A DNA stretch of 64,000 nucleotides from Lates calcarifer (GCF_001640805.2 NC_066855.1:1804015-1868014); one strand, 5' to 3'. Counted from the first letter of the stretch, positions 1-13,748 are shown. Translations and numbers: made by a program. The notes: generated by a model from the sequence alone, not told the origin.

Positions 1-618
1 ACAAGATCTTTTGTTTTTAGCTGTGAACAGAATGATAGTGAAGAGTAAGGATTACTCTGTGACATTCTTAGCGTTCATCCTCTGGCAAACAGCTTCCTTC
101 TCTGAACCCGTTCTAACCTTGTCGGTCTTTTATTTCTTCTGCTCCGCTCACAAACAAGGAGCCCCGGGATCAAACCCATCCCCTGACTCCTCCAGGCTCT
201 CACCCTTGTCCTCACATCACAAAAAAACAGTGGAAGTCAAGAGGTGACTTAGGCCTTGCTATAAAACCCTGCAGCTCCTCCTAACAGCTTAGAGAAGAAC
301 AGAAGCTGGGATGATCTTGCGAGCTGTTTAATTACAGTACTGAGGGTAGGCAAACAATACACCGGAGGAGGAGGAGGGCACGAGCACGCAGAAAGCTGGG
401 AGGTCGATGATGTTGTTGTGTTTTTGTTTGTGTTGTTGTTTAGTGCTTATCTGGGCAGAAGCACAAAACAGTGAATATGAACCAGGAACTCAAACACCAA
501 AGCTAACAAAGCATGGAGAACAGGATGAAACACTGTATTACTGATGCATGGGCGAAAATAATAATGCAAACGCACAAGCATTGCAGATCTGTGTGCACAT
601 AAAAGTGTGAGGAAAGAT

Positions 619-646
619 GTGTGTGGTGTGTGTGTGTGTGTGTGTG
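619..646. repeat. (TG)n microsatellite, interrupted
   Basis: TG dinucleotides with one GG interruption. A second TG-rich run lies at about 766-801. Low-complexity frames crossing these runs are not genes. Confidence 0.95.
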
Positions 647-2430
647 AGCGCTGCTTCTGTGTGTTCCAGTTTGATAAGGTTTTGGGGAAAGGACACATAC
701 TAAACAATCAGGAAACATGCAAGGACTGTGCTGGACTCAGTGTCGTTAAAACAGAGAAGAGTCAGTGTGTTGTGTGTATGTGTGTATGTGTGTGTGTGTG
801 TCCTGTGATAATCACCTATTGAATGCTGCCTCTGGCTTATCAGTCAGAGCTGCCGCGCTCAAATGTGACTTACGAGTCAGTCATCGAGTCAGAGAACCAT
901 GTTAATGTTTTATCCTGGTGTATCTGTTGTTCATTTGCAGGCCTGGGGCATCATGTCACCATTGCCCTCCAGCCTCATGCAGCATATCAACATTCTTCAG
1001 TCAGTTACCCATGAATTACTGCCTTCCTTTATTTGTTGGTAATCTAAGGTTCAGTGAGGAAAATCCACACCAATAATCTTTCCTCCTCTTTCCCCTGTTT
1101 TTTAGATATCACTGCGATTCTGTCGTTCAGGTCTTTCAGATCTACTACCACACAACCCACCACCTCCCCTCAGCGCCATGACATCCAGGATGTCATGAAT
1201 GAAGCTAATATATATAATTGGGTCATGAGCAGAGTATGGGCCTGGTTTACAGTAGAGGATGATATATTCTGACTTTTAGTCTATAGCATGGCATCATCAG
1301 GGTTACTTTCTCTGATGTTGCCATGAGCTGGATAGTCCTCCCCATAAACTGACCTTTAGGACTGAAACCAGTGGAGTTTCTCTTTAACTCCAGCTGTCTT
1401 GGCATTAAAGAACTGTTGATAACCAGGGTGGGATAATACATTAAAGCTATTCAGGAGGAAAATAATGAATTGCAAATTCATACTGCAGCTGGCTGGTACA
1501 GCCTCAAAGCCAGGCACTTGGCAGGTGAGCAACCATCGTCCTGAGGTCCCTTTCTTTTCCAAAAATATGTTTGGCTTGTCTGCTAAATGTGGCACTTTAA
1601 CCTGAGGATGAAAAAGTTATTTTCTCTCTCAGTGTGTAACAATGGCACCTTTACTGCTACACACACAAGACTAAAAAACTCTATTTCAGCTTATTAAAGT
1701 TGGTATTCTAGGTTTCGTCGCCTTGAGGCCTGAAACTAAAACCTATTAAGGCAGCTCTTCACTTCTATTTGCATATTAGCAGCTGCATCAAGGTTACAAA
1801 AGTAGCAAATGCTGACAATATATTCTAAATGTTAAAGTTTGCAGTTATTTAATACTTGGTAGAAGCAATGTTTGCTTTAAAAAAGCAGAAAAAGTAGCAG
1901 TTTGGATTCTCAATAATTAAGCAAACCCGGATCTAAATCTTTCTCCTTTAACTCTTCATACACTAGACATACACATTCAAACTCACAGTACAACCTCACC
2001 ATAGCACCATCTGTTTCCATGCCATGAGCAATGTCCAATAAAAGATTATTTCCTTCCAGAGAGGGGGATCCTCTGTCATCCAGGAAAACATACTGTATTC
2101 TAGACACACCAGTGGCCAGCCACTCTCTTTGAATATTAAGACCCACACAGAGCCATGTCACAAGTTGTCATGTCTGCCTTGATGTAGCCAATGACAGGCC
2201 TGGTACAAGGTCCCTGCGGGCCAGTACCAGGACATGAGAGTAATGGCCAATCAGGTGGCAGACGGTGGGTGGTGATTTTTGGTTTTGTTGGCAGTCGGTG
2301 GATGAAGCCTGCGAAATGTATCTGTCACTTCCACTGGCAGGAATGCCATGTTAGCGCATCAATCAATGCCAGAGCCCAGGACGTGGACACCGTCCCAGGA
2401 ACAATGTGTTCGTTAATGCAAGTCTGAGGA

Positions 2431-2456
2431 TGTGTGTGTGTGTGTGTGTGTGTGTG
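2431..2456. repeat. (TG)13 microsatellite
   Basis: Thirteen uninterrupted TG units, followed by GTTG. Confidence 0.98.
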
Positions 2457-5377
2457 GTTGAGCTCCAGCCTTCTGGTCCAATACAGACTTGAGGTAAGAG
2501 GTAAAAGACAGAGACAGAGAGTCAGGAGGGAGCAGGGCTGTAGACAGCGAGGCAGAGGGATGTGAGTACTAACAGTTTATACATCTGCTGATCCTGGTTC
2601 AGATGACTTACATTTTTGGCAGCAGTGGACAAATATCAACATGAAACTCAACTAAGAGGCTAGAGATGGAAAGTTTACACCACCTTGGACTGACAGTTTG
2701 AATGAACCCTTGATGACCTGTAAATGCACACTGATAACGTGTCAGCTGTGGTGTGCAGCACTGTCACGTCTTCATACTCAGCTGTATATCAGCCTTGGCT
2801 CTGTTTTCCCCTGCACCTGATATCTGGACCATGTCAATTTATGACTTAGAGAACAACATTCACACTTGATACTGAAATATGGCTAGACCTTCAGTATACA
2901 TTTCTTGTAGTTATATGTTTCTTCCTCTTATAGAATTTATGTTGTTTAAAATTGACAGCTCCCTATTCAGCGCAGTAAAATGAAGATCCACTCTGGACAT
3001 GTCTATCTATCCATGCTGACAGTGTGATTGATTGATGTGCTTTTTATTACACAGGGGCTGTATTACATAGACTGGTTGCTCATTGCATCACAGTAATTGC
3101 TGTTAATGTGCCAAGTGGCTCTCTGTCAACCTGTAGAGTGTTTACACCTGAGCTCTGAGTACCAGCTAATCACTTAGGACCATTTATGCATATGGTAACT
3201 CTTAAATGCTATTCACACTGAATAGGAGTTTAGAATGCTGCTACACTTCTCAACACAAGACATGAAGAAACAATCACACACAAGCCAATGACACCTTTTA
3301 TAAATCATAGCCACTACAACTCCACATTTTGCAAGCAACACGGTGTGGGTAATGGCAATGGCAATGTCAGTCAGTTGGTCTGTTGGGCCTGCAGGTTGGT
3401 TTAGAGTATAATAGCTCAAAAAGTTGCTAATGACTTTGGGGATGCCCCTGACCTCTCATTTAGCACCAACAGCTCAAAATTTCCACTCAACCAACCCCCC
3501 AGCTGTAAACGGTGTTAGCGTAGCTGCTGCACTGATACAACCGTGGATCAAACTTTATCGTTGCATCATTGACTGTTTGTCATCTCTTGTTCTGGCACAC
3601 TTACAGAAGGCAAACTGTGGCTTTGCCCTTTTCCCACCTCGTTTCTTACCAACCCAACAACAGCTTAATAACAGAGCAAGAAAAAACACCCAAGTCAGTC
3701 GTATAAATCCAGCCTAACATGTAGGAAATAAAAGTGTGTGCTAAGTGTGCCTCAGAATAGGCAGAGCTCCACAACAAACATCCTCTGCCAGAGTCATGAT
3801 GAATGCTGCGAGCTTCTCCGTAGGATTTGATTAGGCAGCTGAAGGGATGCCAGGGGGGTAGAAGACAGATAGCAGCCCCACCAAATGCACGGGGACCCTC
3901 CCTCCACCACCACCACCACAAACTCTCCCCAGTGACATTTTCCCCACAGGGCCAGAACCAGACCAAATCATCCACACATTAATTCCGCTATTAGTCCTGT
4001 GATTAGGATGAGGAATGGTTGGATGCCTAATGAGCGAGTCAGTGTGCATGACTGTGAGCCCTCAGAGTGTGTGTGAGTATGTGGCCTAATGAGCATTGGT
4101 GGACCCCTACGAAGGCTTTGATTGACAAGAGCTTGGGATTACAGAAGAGGGTTGGGAGTGTCACCGGTAGAGGGATGGGACAGACGGGAAGGGGGTTGAT
4201 GTCCCATTCATGCACCTACATGGGGTAAACACCTGCATGCATACACAACACACACACATCCTGGGGATCATTGCTCACTTTGCCTGCAATCTTCTCTGTG
4301 CAATTGAGAAGCTAATGACATAATTAGGGTCTGTATTTAACTGTAAGCATTGCAGGGGGTGGAATCAAGGTAAGAATGAACACACAGGGTGGACGGCTGG
4401 GTGGGTATAAAAATGCTTATGATTCATTTAATCATTAATGTGTGCACTGGAAATTCAATCTGTGCTGATTAAACTCTAATGGAGACTGATGGGAGAAAAG
4501 GAGCGAGCACTATGGAACTTTTTGGGAGTTACGATAATATGTGTGTGTGTGTGAGAAAGAGGGTGGAGGATGACAGATGGAGCAAGCGACTTAGGGATTT
4601 GTGTGTTGGTATCGTAATGAACAAGCGTGATAGTCTGTGTGTGTGAGTGTAGCTATGAACTGCAGTCTTTTAATAAAAGGCAGTGAGTTGGAAAATTGCA
4701 TATAAATCTGACTGGCCGGGGAAAGCCAAAACACAGAGACACAGTGAAGGCAGCATACTAAGAGTGGATCAGCTTGTCCCTGACCTACATTCCTGTACTC
4801 AGTACGAATCCAGTCTACCTACATGATCACCAATTACAGCAAGCAGCATGAGAGTAGAATAGAAGTCACCTAAATTAAGATAAGGTAACACTATGCAGCT
4901 CATATCTTCTGCTACTAAGCCTGATTAATCATGAGAAGCAAGATATTACTTGTTGGTCACTATGATAAGTTATTAAATGTCAGTTTTTAGATAAGTCTTT
5001 TGAATTAATGTGCAGTGACTCCTGTGGTTTTGGCTCTTTTGGGCCAAATGATGAATTAAATACCAATAATGTGACATTTGAGTTCAGAGGTCAGTTTGAT
5101 GTATATGACCAAAGAGGAAATGAAAGAAAACACACACATACACAAGAACAGTAACAGGCAAATAAACTGAAGCTTCTTAATCTGGGAACAGTGTGTGCAG
5201 ACAGATAGGTGCTGTGTCATAAAGATGCAAACCCTAAGGACAAATTGGATTTGAGGAACTCACAATACCGTACACGCACAACTGAAACCTCTTACACAAA
5301 TGTGACTAAGTGTGGCTCCACAGCTTCATTAAAGTTTTAAGGGAGTGCAGCCTTTTGGTCCTCATTAAAAGGGCTAT

Positions 5378-5612
5378 TTGAAAGTTTTCTCTGCCACTGA
5401 ATGTGGTTTCTTGCTAGGAGTAGGTGGTGGTGATGGTGGTTTGCCAAGAGCTTCAGCCATCATTGCATTTCAGATTCAAAAGGTTATAATACGCCCTCTG
5501 AGCAACGCTACTTCCTCAGGGCTGACTGGATGCTACAGTGAGTTGCTATCAGTAAGTGACGAGATGGGCTGACCAGGTTAGCATGCTAACTTCAGGAAAA
5601 GAAGACAGATAA
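5378..5612 (+). repeat. Dispersed repeat, copy 1 (pairs with 34380-34635)
   Basis: Shares ordered blocks with 34380-34635: a GGTTTCTTGC-AGGAG block, a CACCCTCTGAGCA-like block, CAGGGC-GACT, ACAGTGAGTTG-TATCAG, and TTAGCATGCTAACTTCAG near the end. The copies are diverged by substitutions and small indels but collinear over about 240 bp, so this is an interspersed repeat family and not a local duplication. Confidence 0.8.
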
Positions 5613-5726
5613 ACTGAGTGAAGCCTTAATTAAGAACTAAATTTCTCAGACAGTTTGTAACTCTTTTGTCACTGTAGTACTTTTTAATTGAAGGTCCATG
5701 TATGAATTTTGTAGGCATCTTATAAG

Positions 5727-5975
5727 AACGGTTTGATACTTTGGGAAAAACACTTTTCCTGCAGCGAGTGAAATGAGAGTATGGATACCACTGTCCTGGC
5801 AGAAAGTAATTATGAAGCTAGAGCCAGCAGTGCGTTAGCTTAACTTAGCATAAAGAGGAAACAGCTGGCTCTAGCTTTATATTTAGCATACAGCCAGCCA
5901 GCCATGATAGAAATCTTCTCATCCCACTGTCAGCAAGGAGAGTAAGTCTCCTAATTCCCAAATTTTTGGCTTCTA
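5727..5975. repeat. Foldback (inverted) copy of a percomorph short repeat
   Basis: The left arm reads as the reverse complement of a common fish repeat (TTTGGGAAAAACACTTTT..., GAGAGTATGGATACCACT, ATGAAGCTAGAGCCAG). After a short centre (GTTAGCTTAACTTAGCATAAAG, GAAACAGCTGG) the right arm repeats it in forward orientation (CTGGCTCTAGCTTTATATTTA, ATCTTCTCATC, AATTCCCAAAT). The innermost 20 bases of the arms agree at 18 or so positions and the outer parts are more diverged. The sequence could form an imperfect hairpin of about 250 nt. Confidence 0.75.
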
Positions 5976-6472
5976 AAACCTATCCCATGGATTTTAAATG
6001 CCTTTGGGCTGATGCTAATTGTCCATTTGACCCATTTGTTTCTAACAGAGACAGAGCAGTGCTAACCCTGTTCTTTATCTGAGAAGCACCTCATTCACCT
6101 GCCCAGTACTGAAAGCTGTGGAAATCCCTTAAACATGGAGATCACTTCACATACTTTATTTTTCCTCAGCATTCAAGTCTCACTGGTGAGTCTACATTCA
6201 GTTGAGCAAGGCTTGATCAGATTTTAGTTTTATATATCAAACATTTCTATATAATGTAAAGAGTATAAACATCTGGAACATCTAATTTCTGTTAGAATCG
6301 CTCACATATCTATGGCCTACTTAAAAGTTGCACACAGCCTGGCTTTAGTTTCAGATCAAAAGAAGACTCTGGAGGAAGCCAAAAGTGTTGCGATACCAGA
6401 GGACAATGTGTTCTCAGATCCAGAGTCTGGTTAGAGAGCTGAAGTGTGAGGGGCCAGTAGGTCTGCACTCAC

Positions 6473-6570
6473 TTGGCACTCGGTTGATGGCTCTCAGTGG
6501 TCTCAGCACGCGAACCGTCCTCACCGCTGAAAAACTGACATTCTGCAGGTTGAGGGAGTACTCCAACATC
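6473..6570 (-). CDS. cacna1g: T-type calcium channel alpha-1 subunit, exon for domain I end of S3, S3-S4 loop and S4 (probable exon 4)
   Basis: This exon opens with one base completing the split Gly codon, then encodes [16 protein letters not shown] followed by the S4 voltage sensor [16 protein letters not shown], and ends on the first base of a Ser codon (A|GTGAGTGC donor). The acceptor is a CT-rich tract ending TGTTGCAG. S4 shows arginines at three-residue spacing, the positive ladder that moves with membrane voltage. [10 protein letters not shown] is the Cav3.1 form as remembered; Cav3.2 and Cav3.3 differ at the Phe and Val (Leu and Ile). The next exon should begin with the S4-S5 linker and S5; I searched 1-6472 by eye for it and did not see it, so the gene continues to the left of the window. 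Splice phases on both sides fit the neighbouring exon and the family. Confidence 0.96.
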
Positions 6571-6901
6571 CTGCAACATATGGAGAGAGAGAGGGAAAAC
6601 GTGTAAACATATACATAGTTTCACTGCTATCACAGTGCATACTGCAGAACCTGCTTCATCTCCCAGAATTAGAAACATAAAAAATAATAATGTTATGTCA
6701 ATATTATGTAGCCAATTATATATTGCATGTATTATATGCCCTCCCATTCTTTCTGGGCAAGTGATAATTAATCCTCTAATGTTCCGAATCACATTTACAT
6801 TCTTGTCTTTAGAGATGACTGCAATGCATGTGTTCTGGCAAGCAATATGCTTTCATTCCACAACTACTGGACTGCAACTACAAGATCAGAAAGTTAGAAA
6901 A

Positions 6902-6923
6902 ACACACACACACACACACACAC
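6902..6923. repeat. (AC)11 microsatellite
   Basis: Uninterrupted AC/CA run in the intron shortly 5' (on the gene strand) of the S4 exon. Confidence 0.97.
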
Positions 6924-7344
6924 TGCAGTGCGTGTGTTTGTGCTTGTATGTGGAGCACAGCAAACACGCAATGTTTGTGTGCCTGACAAACACGCGTGTA
7001 TTCAAATGCACCCTTGCACTATCAACCTTCAAAGGAACAACCGGCATATGTGCACCCCCTTTGAGACATCAAGAGCGGGTGAATCACTCGTCATTGAGAG
7101 GTGGATGTGGCATCCACAGCACATAAAAGAGCAGCATCAGATCAGTCTGCCTCGTAACCTTGAGACAGCGCACGCTCTTAACAGCCTCTCCAGCAGCTCT
7201 TTAGAGGCTTTCTAAGGCTGTGATGGGAGGTTAGGAGGACAGCGCTTAGAGAGAGCGAGACTGTGGAATGCTTGAAAAAACGTTTTTCTTGTTTCTTGAT
7301 CAGTGTTTATCGTCATCTCTTCTCACACTCGCTGTCTTTGCTTA

Positions 7345-7374
7345 TGTGTGTGGTGTGTGTGGTGTGTGTGTGTG
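7345..7374. repeat. (TG)n microsatellite, interrupted
   Basis: TG repeats broken twice by GG. Another TG-rich run lies at about 7493-7528. Confidence 0.95.
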
Positions 7375-8767
7375 GAGCAGATGCAGAGCACATGTGCAGC
7401 TTGAAGGGGCGTGCAGATGAAGGAATTCCCTCCTCGCATTGACTCCAAGTCTGTCTGTCTGACAAATTTGCAACACATGTTGGACAGTGTATGCGTGTGT
7501 AAGTGTGCATGTGTGTGTGTATGTGTGCACACAAGCCTATCGGTCACCTTAAGTGCAAGAAACTCCTTTAATGAATGTACGAATTTGTGTGTTCCCTTTT
7601 AACATTTTAGGACGTCCCTTTTACAGTTTGTTACACCAAAGCACCACTAAAACAGGAACACACACACTCTTACATACTCACATAAGTATACACACACATA
7701 CCCAGAGCTGACAGATGGCCTGCAGGCCAGAGAGAGAAGGTAAATGGGTAAACAGTTAACAGAACAGCACAGAGATGCCCTCCCGTCACCAGCGGAGAGA
7801 GCTAACAGTATCATGCAGTCCCTGGGAGCAGGTACATCACATCAGCAGCTGTGTAATGGCTGCCATGGACATTCAGGTCAAAAGGAATCAACTGGCATTT
7901 TTATGAAGCAGTGAGAAAATACAGCTACAAGACCACAGAAAACAGCGACAGAGATATCCCATCAAAAACTAATAAACCCAACAAGAATATCTGACCCCTT
8001 GACCCTGACCCAGAAATCAAGAATAACATTAACACCAATATTACAAACCATATTATAATGTCTTCTGTGGATCAGCAGGGAAGTGTCTGGAGCCTGATCC
8101 ATACTAGCAGCTAAAAGTTAGGATATCTCTGCGTCTATTACATCAGCTTAGACACTGTTGTCCCACAGCTTTATCAAGGTGCAATAATAATTCACTGGAG
8201 AGCCCCATTAGTGACTTGGTTAATTTTAAGTAATGATGCAGTACAATCAAAGAGAAGTTATGTGACACAGCAGAGAAAAGCCATAACTTGATGATGACTC
8301 ATGATGATTAATGGTTATCTAAAAGATTCAAAGCTAAAATGATTCAGTGATTGACAGATAAGTCAAGTACAGAAAACCAAGGAAAATAACTGTTATTTCT
8401 TGCCTAAGATTACTACAACCTCAACTTTTGAGGTGTGAAAAGAAACATTCCACGTCACTACAGAAAGACTGTAGAAATACTATAAGGAAAAGTTTAGTGT
8501 TGGGCTCACTGATGGTTGTTTCTCTGGCTGTAAAAATAACCAGGTCAATCAGATACTGAGTGAGTGAGGACATCATCTTTATGTGCCAGAGCCACAAAAA
8601 TGACAACAAGTGTGGATGAGAGGTGTTGTAAACCGACAATGACTCTTTAATGCATTTCTTTGTTTTCTTCTTCTGCAGTCCATCATTTCGTCACCTCCAT
8701 GGACTATTTCTGTATCTGGCCAAACTATAGTCCCCGACCCCCAACACTAACACTACACAATGTGTTT

Positions 8768-8930
8768 AAGAGCTCTAAAGCTCATATAGAGTCAGGCTAG
8801 CTGTTTCCCTCTGTTTCCATTCTTTGTGCTAAGCTAACCTAACTGTTGCTATAGCTCTTAATTTACCATATAAATGTCAGTTCTCTCAAGAACATGAATA
8901 AGCGTATTTCTCTAAATATCTAACTACTGT
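8768..8930 (+). repeat. Percomorph short dispersed repeat ('tgctaagctaa' family), forward copy
   Basis: Contains GTCAGGCTAGCTGTTTCCC, TTTGTGCTAAGCTAACCTAA, a TTTACCATA block and GAATAAGCGTATTTCTC in the order known for this widespread perch-like fish repeat. Related copies in this window are at 5727-5975, 54112-54180 and 62070-62260. Family membership is from memory. Confidence 0.75.
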
Positions 8931-10020
8931 GTCAAGTGCTCCTAGCAACTACTACTGCTAACCACATCGACGATGTTGGCAGGACAAACACAACAGACAC
9001 TACTGATTAGGCAGGTCAACATGGCAATGGCTGAACACAATGTCATGAATGACATGAAATGAAATGAAAACACCATGATCAAAATGAAAATAAAACGGCA
9101 TTTGAATCTGAATATACAATCAATTGAGCACAATGTCAGTGTTGAGTAGTAGAGTCCCTATGGGAAATTTATGGCAACATTATCAGGATACCAATGGGAA
9201 CTCATGTTTGAGTGTCACAGACACGCTATAAATCCCCAGAGCAATACAATACAAATATTAGGGTAATTTTTCATCAGACAGAGTCATATAAACAAACTTA
9301 AAAGCAGATGATGAATGATGTCTGTTGAAAAATAGTCCATGCAAAAACACTTGCTGCCCCTGATGAGAGCCAGATGAAGTTTGGTGTGCTCAGTGAAAAC
9401 TGACCCATCTCCCCTCATCTGGAATGAAGAAACAGCCGAGGAGAAATGGAGTGTATCAAACAAACGATGGAAACGACAGGAAGTCGTGCGCTGTTTTCGT
9501 CAGAGTCCGTGCCAGTGTTGATGATGCTGATACAGGGAAGGGCAGCGGGGAGGAGGACGAAGAAATGAGAAGCAGAGGAGAGGACGGGGGAGGCCCAACC
9601 TTAGGGGGAGTTTGCGTGAGGAGAATTCCCAAACTAAAGCACACGAAGCAGATCTACACACTGGGACGGTGTCGAGGACAAAAAACAGTTTTACATCTTG
9701 TCATACACACTCAGATATGATACTTGTGCACATCTTGATATGGAAAGATCCTTACAAGGACAAAGTAATGGGATTCATATACTGTAAGTCACGCAGTAAA
9801 AAGCACCCAAAGACACGCAGCCTGCACAAAACCACACACATAAGCACACACACACTTTTCTGGGCGTGCAGACAGCCTGCTTCCTAGCTCGTCCTCTCTT
9901 ATCACAGAGGGTAAATGTGTGTGTGTTTGTGCCAAAACAGCCACATGAAGGATGGTATACATACAGCTTTCCAGCTGCACCGCCTCCAAAACAAAGGCAA
10001 CAGCAGCTTGGAACACCTTG

Positions 10021-10039
10021 CACACACACACACACACAC
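10021..10039. repeat. (CA)n microsatellite
   Basis: Uninterrupted CA run. Nearby sequence at about 9835-9855 is also CA-rich. Confidence 0.95.
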
Positions 10040-13000
10040 TAGACATAATGCCACCCAGAAAGACCTATAATAGGAAAACTACGAAAGACAGCTCAGGAAT
10101 CTAGGACAGTGTCCAATACTTAACCCATCCCGTCCTCATCTAACCTTTATCTGTCTGCCTTTCTGCCTGTAACTATCTGTCTGTCCATCTTAGTCACTCC
10201 ACCCATCTGTCCTCCAGCTACTGCACTGTTCTAATGTTAAGTAGCTACTGGACCCACATCTAGATGGATAAAAAGGAAAAGATGACTGTTAGATGAACCA
10301 AAAAGCTAAATTCCATCAATAGTGAGACAGATAAAAAGGAACCTCACTGGTGTATGTTGTTTCATCATTTCCCTGGCTGGGTTTCTATTTGACTATTTTT
10401 ATGCAAATCATGATGGATATACTGAGAAAAGCCGAATGGAATTGACAAATTTTGATGGAGTCTCCCTGGTTTTCATGCTCGATTTGAGGCTGGGGAGTTT
10501 GTTTTATCAGTGAAGAAATTATGTGATAAATAACGCTGGAAACACATTTGCTGAATAACGGATGAGGTGAGCTGGGCTGCACAGTAAAATGAAAAATGGC
10601 TTTGGATATTCTGAGATGCTTTATGTAAAGCTGCATGACAGCAAATAAGTGTAAAACAGGCATTATGCACATCAATTCCTATACCCACTGATCACTCTGT
10701 AGATGGCTGATAATGGCTATAAATATTATTTGTCCTAGTACCCAGAGTAAAAAAACAGGAGAGATATGAAGTTAAAGTACATTGAAAGATCCAGGATGTG
10801 TTTAGCCTTGAACAGCAAAAAGACTGGAAGGAGGAGGTGGAGAAAAAAAATACATCTTTTCACAACTTACTTTTTTTATGAAATCATTATAACGAACATG
10901 ATCACATCATCAATAAATGTGTGTAAGGTGAAATCAAATTCTGTGCTCCTCAACTCTACAAAGACAGCTTCTTTTAGTCCATTGTTTTGGTCATTTGGCC
11001 TGTTACTCTGCTGCACACTGATGCTAATGTGCAACTTGACAAAGTTAGCAACTGGCAAGTGAGCACCACAGAACATGTAAGAGCTTCCAAGATGCAATGC
11101 TATTACTGCCAGTGTCTGCTGTCTGCTAATAAACTATCCCTATCAACTTAGCTAAACTAATGTATGTGTGAATTTTAGCTTGTTGTGGAGATCTGCCCTC
11201 AAGTGCTCAAAAACAAACAAAAAACCAATGACATGAGTCAACAGGCTGCTTCACCTGTTTAACCCCACTGACCGTACTACATTAAATAATGACGTTGTTA
11301 TTAGATTAGTGGATTACACTGCCTCACCACTGTAGCAGCATGTTCCTCCATCATATTCTGTCCTGTCATTCCTCACTTATTATGAAATAACCAGTCATCT
11401 GTCCTCTCCTCTGATATTCTTTTGGTCACATATTGTTTGCTTTCTATTCGCCTCCACATCGGTGACAGGCAAGCTGTCACACTGGATGTTCCTCAGCAAA
11501 TGAATTATGAGTGATGGATAGTGTGTGTGTGTGGGGTGTTATTGACTGTGGCGTGTGTGTGTGTGTGTCTAGATACAGGATGTTTTTGAAGTGGAAATGC
11601 TACGTGTGCCACAGAAGCAATTCTTACCAACACTTATGTGACAACCCACTTTAAAACATTAGTTGCTGTTCAGGTCAGTGCATAAACAGCAGCTAATAAT
11701 GAGAGTGTGATAATATGAAAGTGCATGTAGTATCATTAGGGAGAAGTGGAGAGAGGAACAACCAGAGAACAGACAGATGGAGTGTTTTCATGCTGAATCA
11801 GACTGAAACCCTTTCATCAGCAACACTTTCTGTCATCAACCCACTCTGCTGCTTATCTAACCCAAATGTTAACCAACTTATTCTTCACAGTCATGGTTGA
11901 TTATTGAATATCTCACTTTCTCTCGAAACAATCAGATACTGTGAAGGAATTCTCCTTTTCTTTGCCCCCAAACAGAAATGTCAGAGGTCTTATCTACAAA
12001 ACTACATTCCTACGTAAGGAGAGGCTTCAAGTACGTTGCCAATGAACACTTCAGAGTTCCCATGAGCAAATGAGAGCCACTACACCCCATTGTTGCATGC
12101 ACTTCCACTTTCTGCTAAAGGTCTGATGGGCATTCAGCTACAGTTTGATTAAAACAAATGAAAACAAGGCACTACAACAGTAATAACATTATGTGCTTGC
12201 TATCATTCCCTCCAGGAACTCATTATTTTGTAACTGTAGCAAACTATGTCTACATAAATGCTTGTAAAATGCGACAGTTGCTTTGACTTTCAAGCGTATG
12301 GAATAATCCACTTCAAACACACTGTTCCAGGTCAAGCAAAATCAAACCCCACAAACCAGTTTTCTTGTGAATTTGCTAACGCCTGAGGGATTTTCTCTCA
12401 GTCATCTGAAAATTACAAGCATGTTATTTTCTGATTACTGCAGAGCTTTCTATCCCGCTGATACCTTGGCCATTTGCAATCAATCAGAATACAAGAATGT
12501 TTTATTTACATCTTGGGGTAAAATGCACTTTAAAGGGAATGCCACATCACAATCATCTTACACTTCAAAGTCTGTAAGTGTTGAGGAGAACTGTTGCATC
12601 TTTGCGAAAAGTTGTAAACAATAAATTATCTCAAGTGATGTCAGATGAGTCAGCGTTGACTGGGGCTAAAGCAGAGGAAGCCATACATGAGAATGCTATA
12701 TGATGTAATGTACATCCTTCAATCAGAATGAGGTTTTCTCTATGGCCTAAATCTGTGTAAATAGTGTTTATTACTGTGTAAAACATTCAAACTGAAAAGC
12801 TCACAAAATACACACAGCCATGAAGATTTTCATGATTCCTCTGTGTTACTTCTTAGCTTCTAGAGAACTGGTAAAGCCTGTGATTATAGCACATCTGATA
12901 GCTGGTACAAACCAGTCAAGGTCTCTACCTTGATCTCTAAACATGTTAAAGGTTTTGTGTATTCATAAAGCAGAAATTTACAAGGCACTGGTATTATTTT

Positions 13001-13213
13001 TAAAGTATAGCAATTTAATTATTTCATTTTAACCTATGTCCTTCATAACCAAACAGATAAAAGCATAAAATAACGCAGGTGAGTCCTTTCTCTGGATGAG
13101 TCCTGTCTCAGTGCTATTTAGCTCTTTTATGCTCTAAGATTATTTACTTTCAGTGCACAGAGAGGGTTTCTCACCAATGACTAATTTAATTTGGGAACAC
13201 AGGGTAAATCAAC

Positions 13214-13236
13214 AGAGGCTGCAGAATGCAGCCTCT
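13214..13236. repeat. Short perfect inverted repeat
   Basis: AGAGGCTGCA and TGCAGCCTCT are exact reverse complements around a GAA spacer. A stem this short may be chance in 64 kb. Confidence 0.9.
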
Positions 13237-13703
13237 ATTACTACATTGTAATTGTGGTTGATAATAGAGGCATAGTTTTACATACAAATGTATCCTTGGG
13301 AAACTTTAAACTTTCTGCTCACACTTCCTCCTCAACCTTTTTCCAGCTTTACCTTTCCTCTTTCTATCTCTCCAGCATCCCTTTCCCTCCCTCACTCACT
13401 CCTACACTCCCTTTCCCTGACTGATAATCTATGGCCAATCTGCTGACCTGCTTGTAGTGTGTGTGGGGGGGGTAATCTAACTAAAGGAGGAGAACCCAGG
13501 TGGATCAGGACACCCAGGACAAGCAAATACAGCAGGTGCACGGTGCATGCTTACAGAGAGGAGGGGGGGGGGTGGAGTGGGAAGCTGAGATACCTGCTGT
13601 TGGAGTCTTGACAGTGAACAGTTTGTTTAATGGCCATCATTGTTCATGGATGCTGTACCCTTGTCTGTGTCCTCTCTCTCTCCTCTGGACTGAAACAATC
13701 ACA

Positions 13704-13731
13704 ATCTCTCTCTCTCTCTCTCGCTCTCTCT
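13704..13731. repeat. (CT)n microsatellite
   Basis: CT run with one CG interruption, immediately next to the repeat fossil at 13749. Confidence 0.95.
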
Positions 13732-13748
13732 GACTCTGCATTTAAATT

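Larger units (their letters stand above)
1..6472 (-). other. Intron downstream of the S4 exon (partial), no coding exon seen
   Basis: The GTGAGTGC donor at 6472 opens this intron, which runs off the left edge. It contains TG microsatellites near 619-646, 766-801 and 2431-2456, an AT-rich homeobox-site-like block about 3960-4470, a dispersed repeat copy at 5378-5612 and a foldback repeat at 5727-5975. The open frames in this stretch are short, lack splice-bounded homology and are not reported as genes. I looked for the domain I S5 exon here and found nothing resembling it. Confidence 0.85.

Noticed and set aside
1177..1197. 10-bp perfect palindrome CATGACATCC-A-GGATGTCATG
   Set aside because: Short enough to arise by chance in 64 kb and has no supporting context.
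6635..7126. 163-codon plus-strand open frame
   Set aside because: Crosses a CA microsatellite, no domain or splice-supported structure, antisense to intron.
9424..9720. Acidic 98-codon plus-strand open frame
   Set aside because: Looks like a purine-rich simple stretch; no homology I recognise and no promoter or splice context.
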